Assembly (NCBI RefSeq): GCF_017874315.1
Contig: NZ_JAGGLG010000002.1
Coordinates: forward strand, 123,325 to 187,324
Origin: Symbiobacterium terraclitae
GTDB taxonomy: Bacteria > Bacillota > Sulfobacillia > Symbiobacteriales > Symbiobacteriaceae
DNA: 64,000 nt
Reading direction: 5' to 3'
The first letter of the stretch is position 1, and each line of letters begins with the position of its first letter. The position numbers and the translations under genes are program-made. This document shows positions 44,878-52,843 of the stretch, piece after piece. The notes under the pieces are model-generated. The model saw only the letters and a program-made list of their open reading frames with translations, did no database searches and was not told the DNA's origin.

Positions 44878-45031
44878 CGGCACGCCACCGCCCCTCACAT
44901 GCCCGAGTCTGTAACGGATCGAGCAGGTGGCACTCGCGCGCTCCGGCCACCGCCCGTCGCAAATCTAGTCCGCCAAGTACCGAAGTCTGTCCTCGTCCCT
45001 CCACCATATGTGTCATTAGGGGGGAGTTTGC
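44878..45031. other. Divergent gap before the Moco operon
   Basis: About 150 bases between the YkvI-like start and the moe promoter. No gene and no strong minus-strand promoter were seen. Confidence 0.4.
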
Positions 45032-45061
45032 TTGCTCTGACCCCGCGGTCAACCGTATAAT
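45032..45061 (+). promoter_or_regulatory. Promoter of the molybdenum cofactor operon
   Basis: TTGCTC (45032-45037), 18 bases, TATAAT (45056-45061), some 35 bases before the riboswitch. Confidence 0.75.
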
Positions 45062-45096
45062 GGACGCGACAACTGCATCGACCACGTCCCGAGTCT

Positions 45097-45206
45097 TGCG
45101 ACCTGTGTTCCGAATGGTCGCCTGACCGGTCCCGGCTTTTCGGGCCAGGGTCGTCGGGGAAACCCGGCGGCCTCCCGTTGGAAAGGGGCGGAGCCTGCGG
45201 GGGGCG
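45097..45206 (+). ncRNA. Moco (molybdenum cofactor) riboswitch
   Basis: The leader folds into several stems (GCGACC 45098-45103 with GGTCGC 45116-45121 first) and contains the hallmark Moco-RNA core: GGGGAAACCCGG, then GGCCTCCCGTTGGAAAGGGG and CGGAGCC. It lies directly upstream of four Moco synthesis genes, and a terminator with seven T follows. Whether it senses Moco or the tungsten form is not decidable here. Confidence 0.75.
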
Positions 45207-45219
45207 CCCGCGTTGTTCT

Positions 45220-45252
45220 GCTGTCTTCCTGCCGGGGGATGGCTGTTTTTTT
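45220..45252 (+). terminator. Terminator of the Moco riboswitch
   Basis: GCTGTCTTCC, TGCC, GGGGGATGGC (with G-T pairs), then TGTTTTTTT. It lies between the aptamer and the first gene and is the likely off-switch. Confidence 0.65.
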
Positions 45253-45284
45253 ACATGCGATGGACCGACGAAGCAGGTGAAACG

Positions 45285-46517
45285 ATGGAGTTTTTTACGC
45301 TACTGTCCGTCGAGGAGGCCCGGGATCGGTGGCTGGCTGCGGTGGAGCGGCGCATGGCCGCGGAGCGGGTTGCCGCGTCTGAGGCCGCAGGGCGGATCAC
45401 CGCCTCGCCGGTGCTGTCGCCGGAGGAGCTGCCGCCCTTCGCCCGGAGCAGCGTGGACGGCTACGCCGTCCGCTCGGCCGACACCTTCGGCGCCTCCGAG
45501 GGGCTCCCGGCCTACCTCACCGTCACCGCCGAGATCCCGATGGGTCAGGCGCCGACGCTGCCGCTGAACCCCGGCGAGGCGCAGAAGATCGCCACCGGCG
45601 GCGCACTGCCGGAGGGGGCAGACGCGGTGATCATGGTGGAGCACACCGAGCAGTCGGCGCCTGACGAAATCGCGGCGCTGCGGCCCGTCTCGCCGGGCGA
45701 GAACGTGATGCACCGGGGCGAGGACTGCCGGGCCGGCGCGGAGCTGATCCCCGCCGGGCGGCTGATCCGGGCGCAGGAGGCAGCGCTGCTCAGCCACGCC
45801 GGCATCCTGCAGGTGGACGTGGTGCGGCGTCCCCGGGTGGCTATCATCTCCACCGGCGACGAGCTGGTTCCCGCCGATCAGGCCCCGGGCCCCGGCCAGA
45901 TCCGGGAGTCCAACGGCCAGGCGCTCTCCGCCCTGGTGCTGCGGGACGGCGGCGAGCCCGCGTTCCTGGGCCTCGCCCCCGACGACGAGGAGCGGATCCT
46001 CGCCCTCCTCAGGCAGGGCATGGCGTACGACCTCATCCTGATCTCCGGCGGCTCCAGCGTGGGCGCCCGGGACCTCACCGCCCGCCTGATCGGACGGCTG
46101 GGCGAGCCGGGCGTGCTCGTGCACGGCGTGAAGCTGAAGCCCGGTAAGCCGACGATCCTGGCCGTGGCCGGGGGCGTGCCCGTGGCCGGGCTCCCCGGCC
46201 ACCCCGTGAGCGCACAGGTGGTCTACAGCCTCTTCGTGGCGCCGCTGCTCCGGCAGATGCAGGGACTGCCGCCCGAGCCGGAGTTCCGGCCCACCGTTCT
46301 GGCGCGGCTGACCAAGAACGTGGCGTCGACGGCCGGCCGCACCGACGTGGTGCGGGTGCGGCTCTTCCGGCGGGACGGCGAGGTCTGGGCCGAGCCGGTG
46401 CACGGCAAGTCCGGCCTCATCTCGACACTGGTGAAGGCCGACGGGTTGATCGTGATCCCCTCCGCCCGGGAGGGGCTGCTGGCCGGCGATACGGTGGAAG
46501 TGGAGGTCCTGGCATGA
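45285..46517 (+). CDS. moeA: Molybdopterin molybdenumtransferase MoeA
   Basis: Inserts molybdenum into adenylylated molybdopterin. 410 residues with all MoeA domains: PFARSSVDGYAVRSADT, ATGGALPEGADAVIMVEHTE, the Mog-like domain RVAIISTGDELVP with ESNGQAL and LISGGSSVGARDL, and GLPGHPVSAQVVYSLFV. The C-terminal domain runs from about 335. ATG at 45285 with GCAGGTGA upstream. It heads the riboswitch-controlled operon and overlaps the second moeA by 4 bases. Confidence 0.96.
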   Translation: MEFFTLLSVEEARDRWLAAVERRMAAERVAASEAAGRITASPVLSPEELPPFARSSVDGYAVRSADTFGASEGLPAYLTVTAEIPMGQAPTLPLNPGEAQKIATGGALPEGADAVIMVEHTEQSAPDEIAALRPVSPGENVMHRGEDCRAGAELIPAGRLIRAQEAALLSHAGILQVDVVRRPRVAIISTGDELVPADQAPGPGQIRESNGQALSALVLRDGGEPAFLGLAPDDEERILALLRQGMAYDLILISGGSSVGARDLTARLIGRLGEPGVLVHGVKLKPGKPTILAVAGGVPVAGLPGHPVSAQVVYSLFVAPLLRQMQGLPPEPEFRPTVLARLTKNVASTAGRTDVVRVRLFRRDGEVWAEPVHGKSGLISTLVKADGLIVIPSAREGLLAGDTVEVEVLA

Positions 46518-48439
46518 GCAAGCGGCAGATCTACCTGGAATCGCTGCCCCACGACGTAGCCCTGGAGCGGCTGCTCACCGCCCTCGACCAGGCCGGCTGG
46601 GGCCCGCAGCGAGAGGTCGTCCCCACCGACAAGGCTCTGGGCCGCATCACCGCGGCACCCGTGCGGGCCCGCATCTCGGCCCCGCACTACAACGCCTCCG
46701 CCGTGGACGGCATCGCGGTGAAGGCCAGCGATACCTTCGGCGCCACCGAGACGTCGCCGCTCACCCTGACCATCGGAGAGCAGGCCCACTGGGTCGACAC
46801 CGGCGACCCCCTGCCGCCCGGCTGCGACGCGGTCATCATGGTGGAGCACGTCAACCTGCTGGACGACGGCCACCACAGCGGCGCCCGCTGCGAGATTCTG
46901 GCGCCGGTGGCCCCCTGGCAGGACGTGCGGCAGATCGGCGAGGACGTGGTGGCCACCGAGATCCTGCTGCCGGAGGGGCACACCATCCGGCCCCAGGACA
47001 TGGGCGCGCTGCTGGCCGCCGGCATCCTGGAGGTACCCGTGGTGCGGAAGCCGGTGGTCACGTTCATCCCGACGGGCACGGAGATCGTCGAGCCGAAGGC
47101 CGACCCGGCCCCCGGGGAGATCATCGAGTTCAACTCGCGCGTCATCCTGTCGATGGTGTCCGAGTGGGGCGGCACGCCCGTGCGCGGCCCGATCGTGCGC
47201 GACGACTACGACCTGATCCGCCGGACGGTCCGGGAGGCCGTCGCCGGCTCCGACATCGTCATCGTCAACGCCGGCTCCTCCGCCGGCAGCGAGGACTACA
47301 CCGTCCACGTGCTGAAGGAGCTGGGGCAGGTGCTGGCGCACGGCGTCGCCATCCGCCCCGGCAAGCCCGTGATGCTGGGCCTGATCGACGGCAAGCCCTT
47401 CGTCGGCCTGCCCGGCTATCCCGTCTCCACCTGGTTGACGGCCGAGCTCTTTGTGAAGCCGCTGGTCTACCGCTTCCTGGGCCAACAGGTGCCCCGGCGC
47501 CCGACGGTGCGGGCCAGCCTGGCCCGCCGGGTAACCTCGCCCATGGGGGTGACGGAGTACGTGCGGGTGAAGCTCGGCCGGGTGGGCGAGCGGCTGGTGG
47601 CCACGCCCATCAGCCGGGGCGCCGCTGTCATCTCGTCGCTGGTGCGGGCGGACGGCCTGCTGGTGGTCCCCTCCGGACTGGAGGGCATCGGCGAGGGCAG
47701 CGAGGTCGAGGTGGAGCTGCTCCGGCCGCTAAGCGAGATCCAGGAGACCGTGGTGGCCATCGGCTCCCACGACACGTCGCTGGACCTGATGGGCTCCTTC
47801 CTGCGCCGGAAGAGCGGCTTCTACCTCTCCAGCGCCCACGTGGGCTCCCAGGGCGGGCTGCTGGCCCTGAAGCGGGGCGAGGCACACGTGGCCGGCGTCC
47901 ACCTGCTGGACGAGGCCACGGGCGACTACAACACCGCATACGTGCAGAAGTACCTGGGCAGGCCGGCGCTGCTGGTGCTGCTGGCCAGGCGGGAGCAGGG
48001 CTTCATCGTGCCCAGGGGCAACCCGAAGAACATCACCTCGTTCCGCGACCTGGCCCGGCCCGACGTGCAATACGTCAACCGGCAGCGGGGCGCCGGCACC
48101 CGGCTGCTGCTGGATTACCACCTGAAGCAGGAGGGGATCTCGCCTGCTGAGGTGCAGGGGTACCGCTGGGAGCTGTTCACCCACCTGAACGTCGCCGCGG
48201 CCGTGAAGGCGGGCGACGCCGACGCCGGGCTGGGCATCCGGTCCGCCGCGCAGGCGATGGACCTGGACTTCGTCCCGGTGGCCTGGGAGGAGTACGAGCT
48301 CTGCATCCCGGCGGAGCTGGAGGAGCACCCTGGGGTTCAAGCGGTGCTGACCCTGCTCCGCGACCCCGAGTTCCTGGGAGCCGTGGAGTCCCTGGGCGGC
48401 TACGACTGCGCTGACTCCGGCCGAATCCGCCGGGTCTAG
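46514..48439 (+). CDS. MoeA fused to a periplasmic-binding-protein-like domain
   Basis: A 641-residue protein. Residues 1 to about 410 are a second MoeA (YNASAVDGIAVKASDT, VDTGDPLPPGCDAVIMVEHV, FIPTGTEIVEP, VNAGSSAGSEDYTV, GLPGYPVSTWLTAE). Residues about 425-641 resemble the LysR-substrate/PBP domain found in some MoeA proteins and in molybdate regulators (IGSHDTSLDLMGSFLR, VNRQRGAGTRLLLDYHLKQ, GDADAGLGIRSAA). The extra domain may bind molybdate or tungstate. It starts at ATGA overlap with moeA. Two MoeA copies often mean separate Mo and W handling; this is an inference. Confidence 0.94.
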   Translation: MSKRQIYLESLPHDVALERLLTALDQAGWGPQREVVPTDKALGRITAAPVRARISAPHYNASAVDGIAVKASDTFGATETSPLTLTIGEQAHWVDTGDPLPPGCDAVIMVEHVNLLDDGHHSGARCEILAPVAPWQDVRQIGEDVVATEILLPEGHTIRPQDMGALLAAGILEVPVVRKPVVTFIPTGTEIVEPKADPAPGEIIEFNSRVILSMVSEWGGTPVRGPIVRDDYDLIRRTVREAVAGSDIVIVNAGSSAGSEDYTVHVLKELGQVLAHGVAIRPGKPVMLGLIDGKPFVGLPGYPVSTWLTAELFVKPLVYRFLGQQVPRRPTVRASLARRVTSPMGVTEYVRVKLGRVGERLVATPISRGAAVISSLVRADGLLVVPSGLEGIGEGSEVEVELLRPLSEIQETVVAIGSHDTSLDLMGSFLRRKSGFYLSSAHVGSQGGLLALKRGEAHVAGVHLLDEATGDYNTAYVQKYLGRPALLVLLARREQGFIVPRGNPKNITSFRDLARPDVQYVNRQRGAGTRLLLDYHLKQEGISPAEVQGYRWELFTHLNVAAAVKAGDADAGLGIRSAAQAMDLDFVPVAWEEYELCIPAELEEHPGVQAVLTLLRDPEFLGAVESLGGYDCADSGRIRRV

Positions 48440-48461
48440 CCATCTGAAGGGAGGCCCGACC

Positions 48462-49451
48462 ATGATCGATCAGTGGGGCCGGAAGATCAACTACATGCGC
48501 GTCTCGGTGACCGACCGCTGCAACCTGCGCTGCGTCTACTGCATGCCCCTCCAGGGCGTGACGCTGGGCCCGCACCACGAGTACCTCACGTACGAGGAGC
48601 TCACGCGGGTGATCAAGGCTGCGGTGGAGCTGGGGATCGACCGGATCCGCGTGACGGGCGGCGAGCCCCTGGTGCGCAAGGACATCGTGAAGTTCCTCGC
48701 CCAGCTCAAACCCCTGGGCGTGAAGGACCTCTCGCTATCGACCAACGGCCTGCTCTTCCCCAAAATGGCCAAGGACCTGAAGGCCGCGGGCGTCGACCGG
48801 CTGAACATCTCGCTGGACACGCTCCGCCCCGACCGGTTCACGAAGATCGCCCGGATGCCCGGCAGCCCGGCCGACGTGCTGGCCGCGGTGGACGCTGCGC
48901 TGGAGCTGGGGATGGAGCCGGTGAAGCTCAACATGGTGGTCATCCGCGGCTGGAACGACGACGAGCTGGCCGACATGGCCAGGCTCACCCTGGATAAGCC
49001 GATCCACATGCGCTACATCGAGGTCATGCCCTTCTCCGAGGCGTACACCTTCACGTGGGAGAACCTGGTCTCCGCCGCGGAGATGCGGGAGCGGCTCCTG
49101 GACGAGTTCGGCGACCTGGAGCCGGTGCGGGAGGGCGTGAAGGGCAACGGACCGGCCAAGTACTGGCGGCTGCCCGGGGCGAAGGGCACGGTGGGCTTCA
49201 TCTCCGCCGTCACCGAGTGCTTCTGCGCCGACTGCAACCGGATCCGGCTCTCGGCCGACGGCAAGATCAACCCTTGCCTGGGCCACGTCCACGAGGTGGA
49301 CCTGAAGTCGATCATCCGCGACCCGTCCAGGACAGACGAGGATCTGAAGAACGCCCTGGCCGACGCGATCCTGCGCAAGCCCCGCGAGCACAACTTCGAC
49401 GACCTGGAGTCGGACTACAAGCTGCGGGTCATGCATGGCATCGGCGGCTAG
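48462..49451 (+). CDS. moaA: GTP 3',8-cyclase MoaA
   Basis: Radical-SAM enzyme for the first step from GTP toward cyclic pyranopterin. 329 residues. The SAM cluster Cys20, Cys24 and Cys27 are in [26 protein letters not shown] and LSTNGLLF are typical. A second cluster uses Cys of [16 protein letters not shown] and NPCLG. The C-terminus ends in Gly-Gly, as required for activity. ATG with GAAGGGAGG upstream, 22 bases after the previous stop. Confidence 0.97.
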   Translation: MIDQWGRKINYMRVSVTDRCNLRCVYCMPLQGVTLGPHHEYLTYEELTRVIKAAVELGIDRIRVTGGEPLVRKDIVKFLAQLKPLGVKDLSLSTNGLLFPKMAKDLKAAGVDRLNISLDTLRPDRFTKIARMPGSPADVLAAVDAALELGMEPVKLNMVVIRGWNDDELADMARLTLDKPIHMRYIEVMPFSEAYTFTWENLVSAAEMRERLLDEFGDLEPVREGVKGNGPAKYWRLPGAKGTVGFISAVTECFCADCNRIRLSADGKINPCLGHVHEVDLKSIIRDPSRTDEDLKNALADAILRKPREHNFDDLESDYKLRVMHGIGG

Positions 49452-49482
49452 CCGTGACACGCGATACTGGAGGGAGCACTGC

Positions 49483-49974
49483 ATGGCAGAGCTGACGCAT
49501 CTGGACCCGCGCGGCAACGCCCGCATGGTCGACGTGGGCGCCAAGCAGGAGACCGAGCGGGTGGCCATCGCCCGGGCGGAGGTGCGGATGCGCCCCGAGA
49601 CCCTGGCCCTGATCCAGTCGGGCGGCGTGCCCAAGGGCGACGTGATCGGCGTGGCCCGAGTGGCCGGCATCATGGCGGCCAAACGCACGGGCGAGCTGAT
49701 CCCGCTCTGCCATCCGCTGCCGATCACGCAGGCCAGCGTCGATTTCGCCTTCGACGAGGCCGGCGGCCGGGTGCTGATCGAGTCCCGGGTTTCGACGGTG
49801 GGCCGGACCGGGGTGGAGATGGAGGCGCTCACCGCCTGCTCCGTGGCGGCGCTCACCATCTACGACATGGCCAAGGCCGTCGACAAGGGCATGGTGGTCG
49901 GCGAGATCCGCCTGGTGAAGAAGACCGGCGGCAAGAGCGGCACCTACGTCCGCCCCGGCGAGGAAGTGGAATAG
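49483..49974 (+). CDS. moaC: Cyclic pyranopterin monophosphate synthase MoaC
   Basis: Acts with MoaA to make cyclic pyranopterin monophosphate. 163 residues. Seen: [58 protein letters not shown], the catalytic-site stretch [26 protein letters not shown] (read as [17 protein letters not shown]), and [14 protein letters not shown] at 49483 follows TGGAGGGAG. Last gene of the operon, followed by a terminator. Confidence 0.97.
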   Translation: MAELTHLDPRGNARMVDVGAKQETERVAIARAEVRMRPETLALIQSGGVPKGDVIGVARVAGIMAAKRTGELIPLCHPLPITQASVDFAFDEAGGRVLIESRVSTVGRTGVEMEALTACSVAALTIYDMAKAVDKGMVVGEIRLVKKTGGKSGTYVRPGEEVE

Positions 49975-49982
49975 CGCAGGCG

Positions 49983-50020
49983 CCCCCGTGCACAGCAGCT
50001 GCACGGGGGTCTTGCTTGTT
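49983..50020 (+). terminator. Rho-independent terminator of the Moco operon
   Basis: CCCCCGTGCA, 7-base loop, TGCACGGGGG, then TCTTGCTTGTT. Confidence 0.85.
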
Positions 50021-50145
50021 CCGGGGCCTCGGGAAGACAGTCGGCTGCCGCTCGGTCGGGCAGCTGCTGCTCCGTGGACCTTCCGCGAACGGAACGTGCC
50101 TCCCCACCCTCTATTTTGGTGAGAACGGTCAGAGAGGGTCAGGCC

Positions 50146-50628
50146 ATGGAGTACTTACAGTTGCTGCGGGCCCATCAGGGCTATCTGGAGCGGATTGCCC
50201 TGGCGATGCTGGGGAACCGGGCCGACGCCGAGGACGCCCTGCAGGAGACGGCTCTGGCCGGGTACCGGCACTTCGACCAACTGCGCGACGCGCACGCCTT
50301 CGGCGCCTGGATTCGGCGGATCCTGATCCGGCAGTGCCGGCAGATCCTGGAGCGCAGGCAGCGGTCCGTCCCGGTGGACGACCTGGCGGCCTACCTGCCG
50401 GATACGGTCCCGGGGCCGGATGCAGAGTCGACGGCGGTCTGGGGGATGGTGGCGCGCCTCAGCGACCACCTGCGTCCGGTGGTGGTGCTGCGGTACATGC
50501 TGGATATGTCGCAGCAGGAGGTGGCCGAGGCCCTGGGCATCCCCGTGGGCACCGTGAAGTCCCGCCTCGGGAAGGCGCTGGCGCTGCTGCGACAGATGGA
50601 GGAAGCAGAGAGGAGGGCGGCGCAATGA
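50146..50628 (+). CDS. ECF-type sigma-70 family sigma factor
   Basis: A 160-residue two-domain sigma factor. Region 2: LERIALAMLGNRADAEDALQ, ETALAGYRHFDQLRD, then FGAWIRRILIRQCRQIL. Region 4: LRPVVVLRYMLDMSQQEVAEA and LGIPVGTVKSRLGKALALLR, the -35-binding helix. ATG at 50146 follows AGAGAGGG. The stop overlaps the next start (ATGA), and that gene encodes the likely anti-sigma factor. GGAACG at 50091-50096 could be part of an autoregulated ECF promoter, but no matching -10 was fixed. Confidence 0.94.
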   Translation: MEYLQLLRAHQGYLERIALAMLGNRADAEDALQETALAGYRHFDQLRDAHAFGAWIRRILIRQCRQILERRQRSVPVDDLAAYLPDTVPGPDAESTAVWGMVARLSDHLRPVVVLRYMLDMSQQEVAEALGIPVGTVKSRLGKALALLRQMEEAERRAAQ

Positions 50629-51311
50629 ACGGCCGCGACGACTTCGAGCACCGCCTGGGCCAGGCGCTGAAGCGCTGGGCGCAGGCTGGAGAGCCGACGA
50701 TGGACCTGGAGGCCTTGGTGCGGGAGCGGGTGCCCCTGAAGCCCGTCCCGAAGCAGATGGGGCGCCGCGGCAGCCGGTGGAAGCCGTGGATGGGCGGCGC
50801 GGCCGCAGCGGTCACCGCCCTGGCCCTGGGCGTCTCCTTGTTCAGGTGGACCTGGGCGGCTGCCGGCCTGCAGCGGTCCGCAACCCCGGCGGTCGTCGTC
50901 CATGCCGGGATGGGAGGGGAACAGGCCAGCCTGGCGGAGGTCACCCGGGGCGGCATCACCGTGCGCATCCTCGCGGCGGTGGCGAACGCCGAGGGCACCG
51001 TGATTGTCTACCGGGTGCTGGGGGCGCCTGCCACCGGGGGGAGCGACGTGCAGCCTGTGGCGGTGGAATCGGTTGTGGTGCGTCCGGCCCCGCGGTGGCC
51101 GTGGCCGTGGGGCGGTCGCACCGGCGGCGAAGAAGCGGTCGATTTTGCCACCGAACCCGTGGAGACGCCGCACGGCTACCTGGGCGCCATCTCCGCCCGT
51201 CCCCTGGAGGTCGAGGAGGCGGAGCTCGGGCTGGTCTTCCGGGTGGGCGAGGAGAGAATCACGGTGAGCGTGCCGGTCTCGCGCCAGGACAGCGACAAGT
51301 CCTCCCGTTGA
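50625..51311 (+). CDS. Membrane anti-sigma factor (DUF4179-like)
   Basis: A 228-residue protein with a short cytoplasmic part (1 to about 55), one membrane helix (WMGGAAAAVTALALGVSLF) and an extracytoplasmic beta domain (ITVRILAAVANAEGTVIVYR, resembling DUF4179). It lacks the zinc His-Cys-Cys motif of ZAS anti-sigma factors. The 4-base overlap with the sigma gene and the topology support the role. AGGAGGG precedes the ATG. The signal it reads is unknown. Confidence 0.85.
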   Translation: MNGRDDFEHRLGQALKRWAQAGEPTMDLEALVRERVPLKPVPKQMGRRGSRWKPWMGGAAAAVTALALGVSLFRWTWAAAGLQRSATPAVVVHAGMGGEQASLAEVTRGGITVRILAAVANAEGTVIVYRVLGAPATGGSDVQPVAVESVVVRPAPRWPWPWGGRTGGEEAVDFATEPVETPHGYLGAISARPLEVEEAELGLVFRVGEERITVSVPVSRQDSDKSSR

Positions 51312-51381
51312 GGAAGGCGTGAACCGTGGCCACCCGGGCCACTCAGGCCGTCCGTACTGGAGGGGTGTCGCTCGAACACAG

Positions 51382-51410
51382 GCCCCCCGCACAACAGCGG
51401 TGCGGGGGGC
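51382..51410 (+). terminator. Hairpin after the anti-sigma gene
   Basis: GCCCCCCGCA, loop, TGCGGGGGGC. No T-run. Confidence 0.55.
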
Positions 51411-51501
51411 GTGCTCGTATCGCACAACTCGATAATTCACAGGCAGGAATATCGCCGTCGATCCGCGTACTCTACACCTGAAACCCGTCAGAGGTGATCA
51501 C

Positions 51502-52017
51502 ATGCTGCAGCTGCGGCTTCAGACGGCATTTCTGCTCCTGGTCGGGCAAGTGCTGCTGGGCGGCCTGGGCTGGTTCCTGTCCGGCCGGCTGCCCTGGGTG
51601 GGGCTCCTGACCACTCTGTTCCTGCTGTGGTTCGCCTGGCGGCTCGGCCTGGTCTTCCGCGACGAGGCGGAGCGGCGGACCCGGCGCTACCGGGCCTCCA
51701 CCGCGGCCTGGACCGCCTTCCTCTCCCAGGCGCCCGGCCTCCTGCTGCTGCACTACTGGGCGCCCGACTGGATCCACTCGCTCTGGCAGGGGGCGTTCCT
51801 GCCCGCCGCCGCGCTTTTGGACCGGTACTGGCCCGGCACCGGCGCCAGCCTCGTCCCGTGGCTCTGGCTCACGGCTCCCCTGCTGATCCTGCTGTTCACC
51901 CGCCCCGCCCGCGCGCAGCAGACCCAGGAGGTACCCGTCCAGCGCCGGGCCCCGGGCGAGTGGGTGCCGGCCCGGCGCCTGGCCGACGTGCAGAAGCGCG
52001 GGCTCAAGGTGCGCTGA
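51502..52017 (+). CDS. Integral membrane protein of unknown function, 171 residues
   Basis: Three to four hydrophobic helices (TAFLLLVGQVLLGGLGWFL, WVGLLTTLFLLWFAW, the Leu-rich APGLLLLHYWAP, SLVPWLWLTAPLLILLF) and a basic tail (RRLADVQKRGLKVR). AGAGGTGAT lies upstream of the ATG. It may share a transcript with the next gene, though a perfect hairpin stands between. No family recognised. Confidence 0.72.
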   Translation: MLQLRLQTAFLLLVGQVLLGGLGWFLSGRLPWVGLLTTLFLLWFAWRLGLVFRDEAERRTRRYRASTAAWTAFLSQAPGLLLLHYWAPDWIHSLWQGAFLPAAALLDRYWPGTGASLVPWLWLTAPLLILLFTRPARAQQTQEVPVQRRAPGEWVPARRLADVQKRGLKVR

Positions 52018-52090
52018 TGCCCCGTCTGGATGCCTCTGCGCCCCCGTTAATAATCTGCAAGGGAAAAGGATGGCCTTCAGCAGCCGGTGA

Positions 52091-52122
52091 AATCCCCCCC
52101 ACGCTGATGCATGGGGGGGATT
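52091..52122 (+). other. Perfect 10-bp hairpin at the next gene's ribosome binding site
   Basis: AATCCCCCCC, 12-base loop, GGGGGGGATT, directly before the candidate GTG at 52126. The stem contains the G-run that would serve as ribosome binding site, so it could block initiation or act as a weak terminator. Confidence 0.55.
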
Positions 52123-52125
52123 CGT

Positions 52126-52833
52126 GTGCTGCGCAGGGCAAGGGAGATGTACCGGCCGTCCTTCCTGCTGCTCAGGGCGCGGCCGGGGGATGACGGTTCC
52201 CGGCCCCTCGCGGCGCCCTTCGCCTCACCCGACATCACGGTGGGGCCGGACGGGCGGCCGCAGGCGGTCGTGTGGAACCTCGGCTTCCGCGAGGTCACGG
52301 CCACCACCGAGTTCTACGCCGTGCCGGCCGGCCTGCCGGTGGCCTCGGAGACTGCACGGCTGCTGGGCGTGGGCAACCCGGCGATCATCGGCCCCGGCCA
52401 GTCGGTGCGGGTGCGCTGCAACCAGGCATGGGTGCGGGGGCACGCGGACGTCCTGCTGGTGGCAGCCTTCCATCCGGAGCTGGACCCCGTCGTGCGGCCC
52501 TTCGAGCCCCAGGCCGACCGGCACGTGGGCCAGATGAACTACCCGTGGGTCGGCACCTTCGCGGGCCTCCTCGCCGAGCGGCCGGTCCGCGTGGAGATCC
52601 GCCCCGCCCCGCAGGGCCTCTACAGGCTCAAGCTGTTCGAGGACGGGTCCCGGCTTCCCCGCTGCGACCGGGTCATGAAGCCCAACGGCCACCGGTTCCA
52701 CTGGCTGGAGGTGGAGGGCGAGGCCCGGCTGCTGTTCGACCTGGCGGTGGTCGACAACAACCGGCTGGCCCTGGGCGTCGGACCCCGGGGAGGTCTTCCC
52801 GAGAGCGGGCTGCTGGCCCGGGTGGTGGCTTGA
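52126..52833 (+). CDS. Predicted beta-rich protein of unknown function
   Basis: About 235 residues, no signal peptide. QAVVWNLGFREVTATTEFYA and GPGQSVRVRCNQAWVRGHAD read like strands of an immunoglobulin-like domain, and the rest (VRVEIRPAPQGLYRLKLFED) continues as beta. No enzyme motif. The start is uncertain: ATG 52111, GTG 52126 or ATG 52147 are possible, and GTG 52126 best fits the G-run upstream. Convergent with the PolX gene. Confidence 0.65.
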   Translation: MLRRAREMYRPSFLLLRARPGDDGSRPLAAPFASPDITVGPDGRPQAVVWNLGFREVTATTEFYAVPAGLPVASETARLLGVGNPAIIGPGQSVRVRCNQAWVRGHADVLLVAAFHPELDPVVRPFEPQADRHVGQMNYPWVGTFAGLLAERPVRVEIRPAPQGLYRLKLFEDGSRLPRCDRVMKPNGHRFHWLEVEGEARLLFDLAVVDNNRLALGVGPRGGLPESGLLARVVA

Positions 52834-52843
52834 GAGAGCGGCT

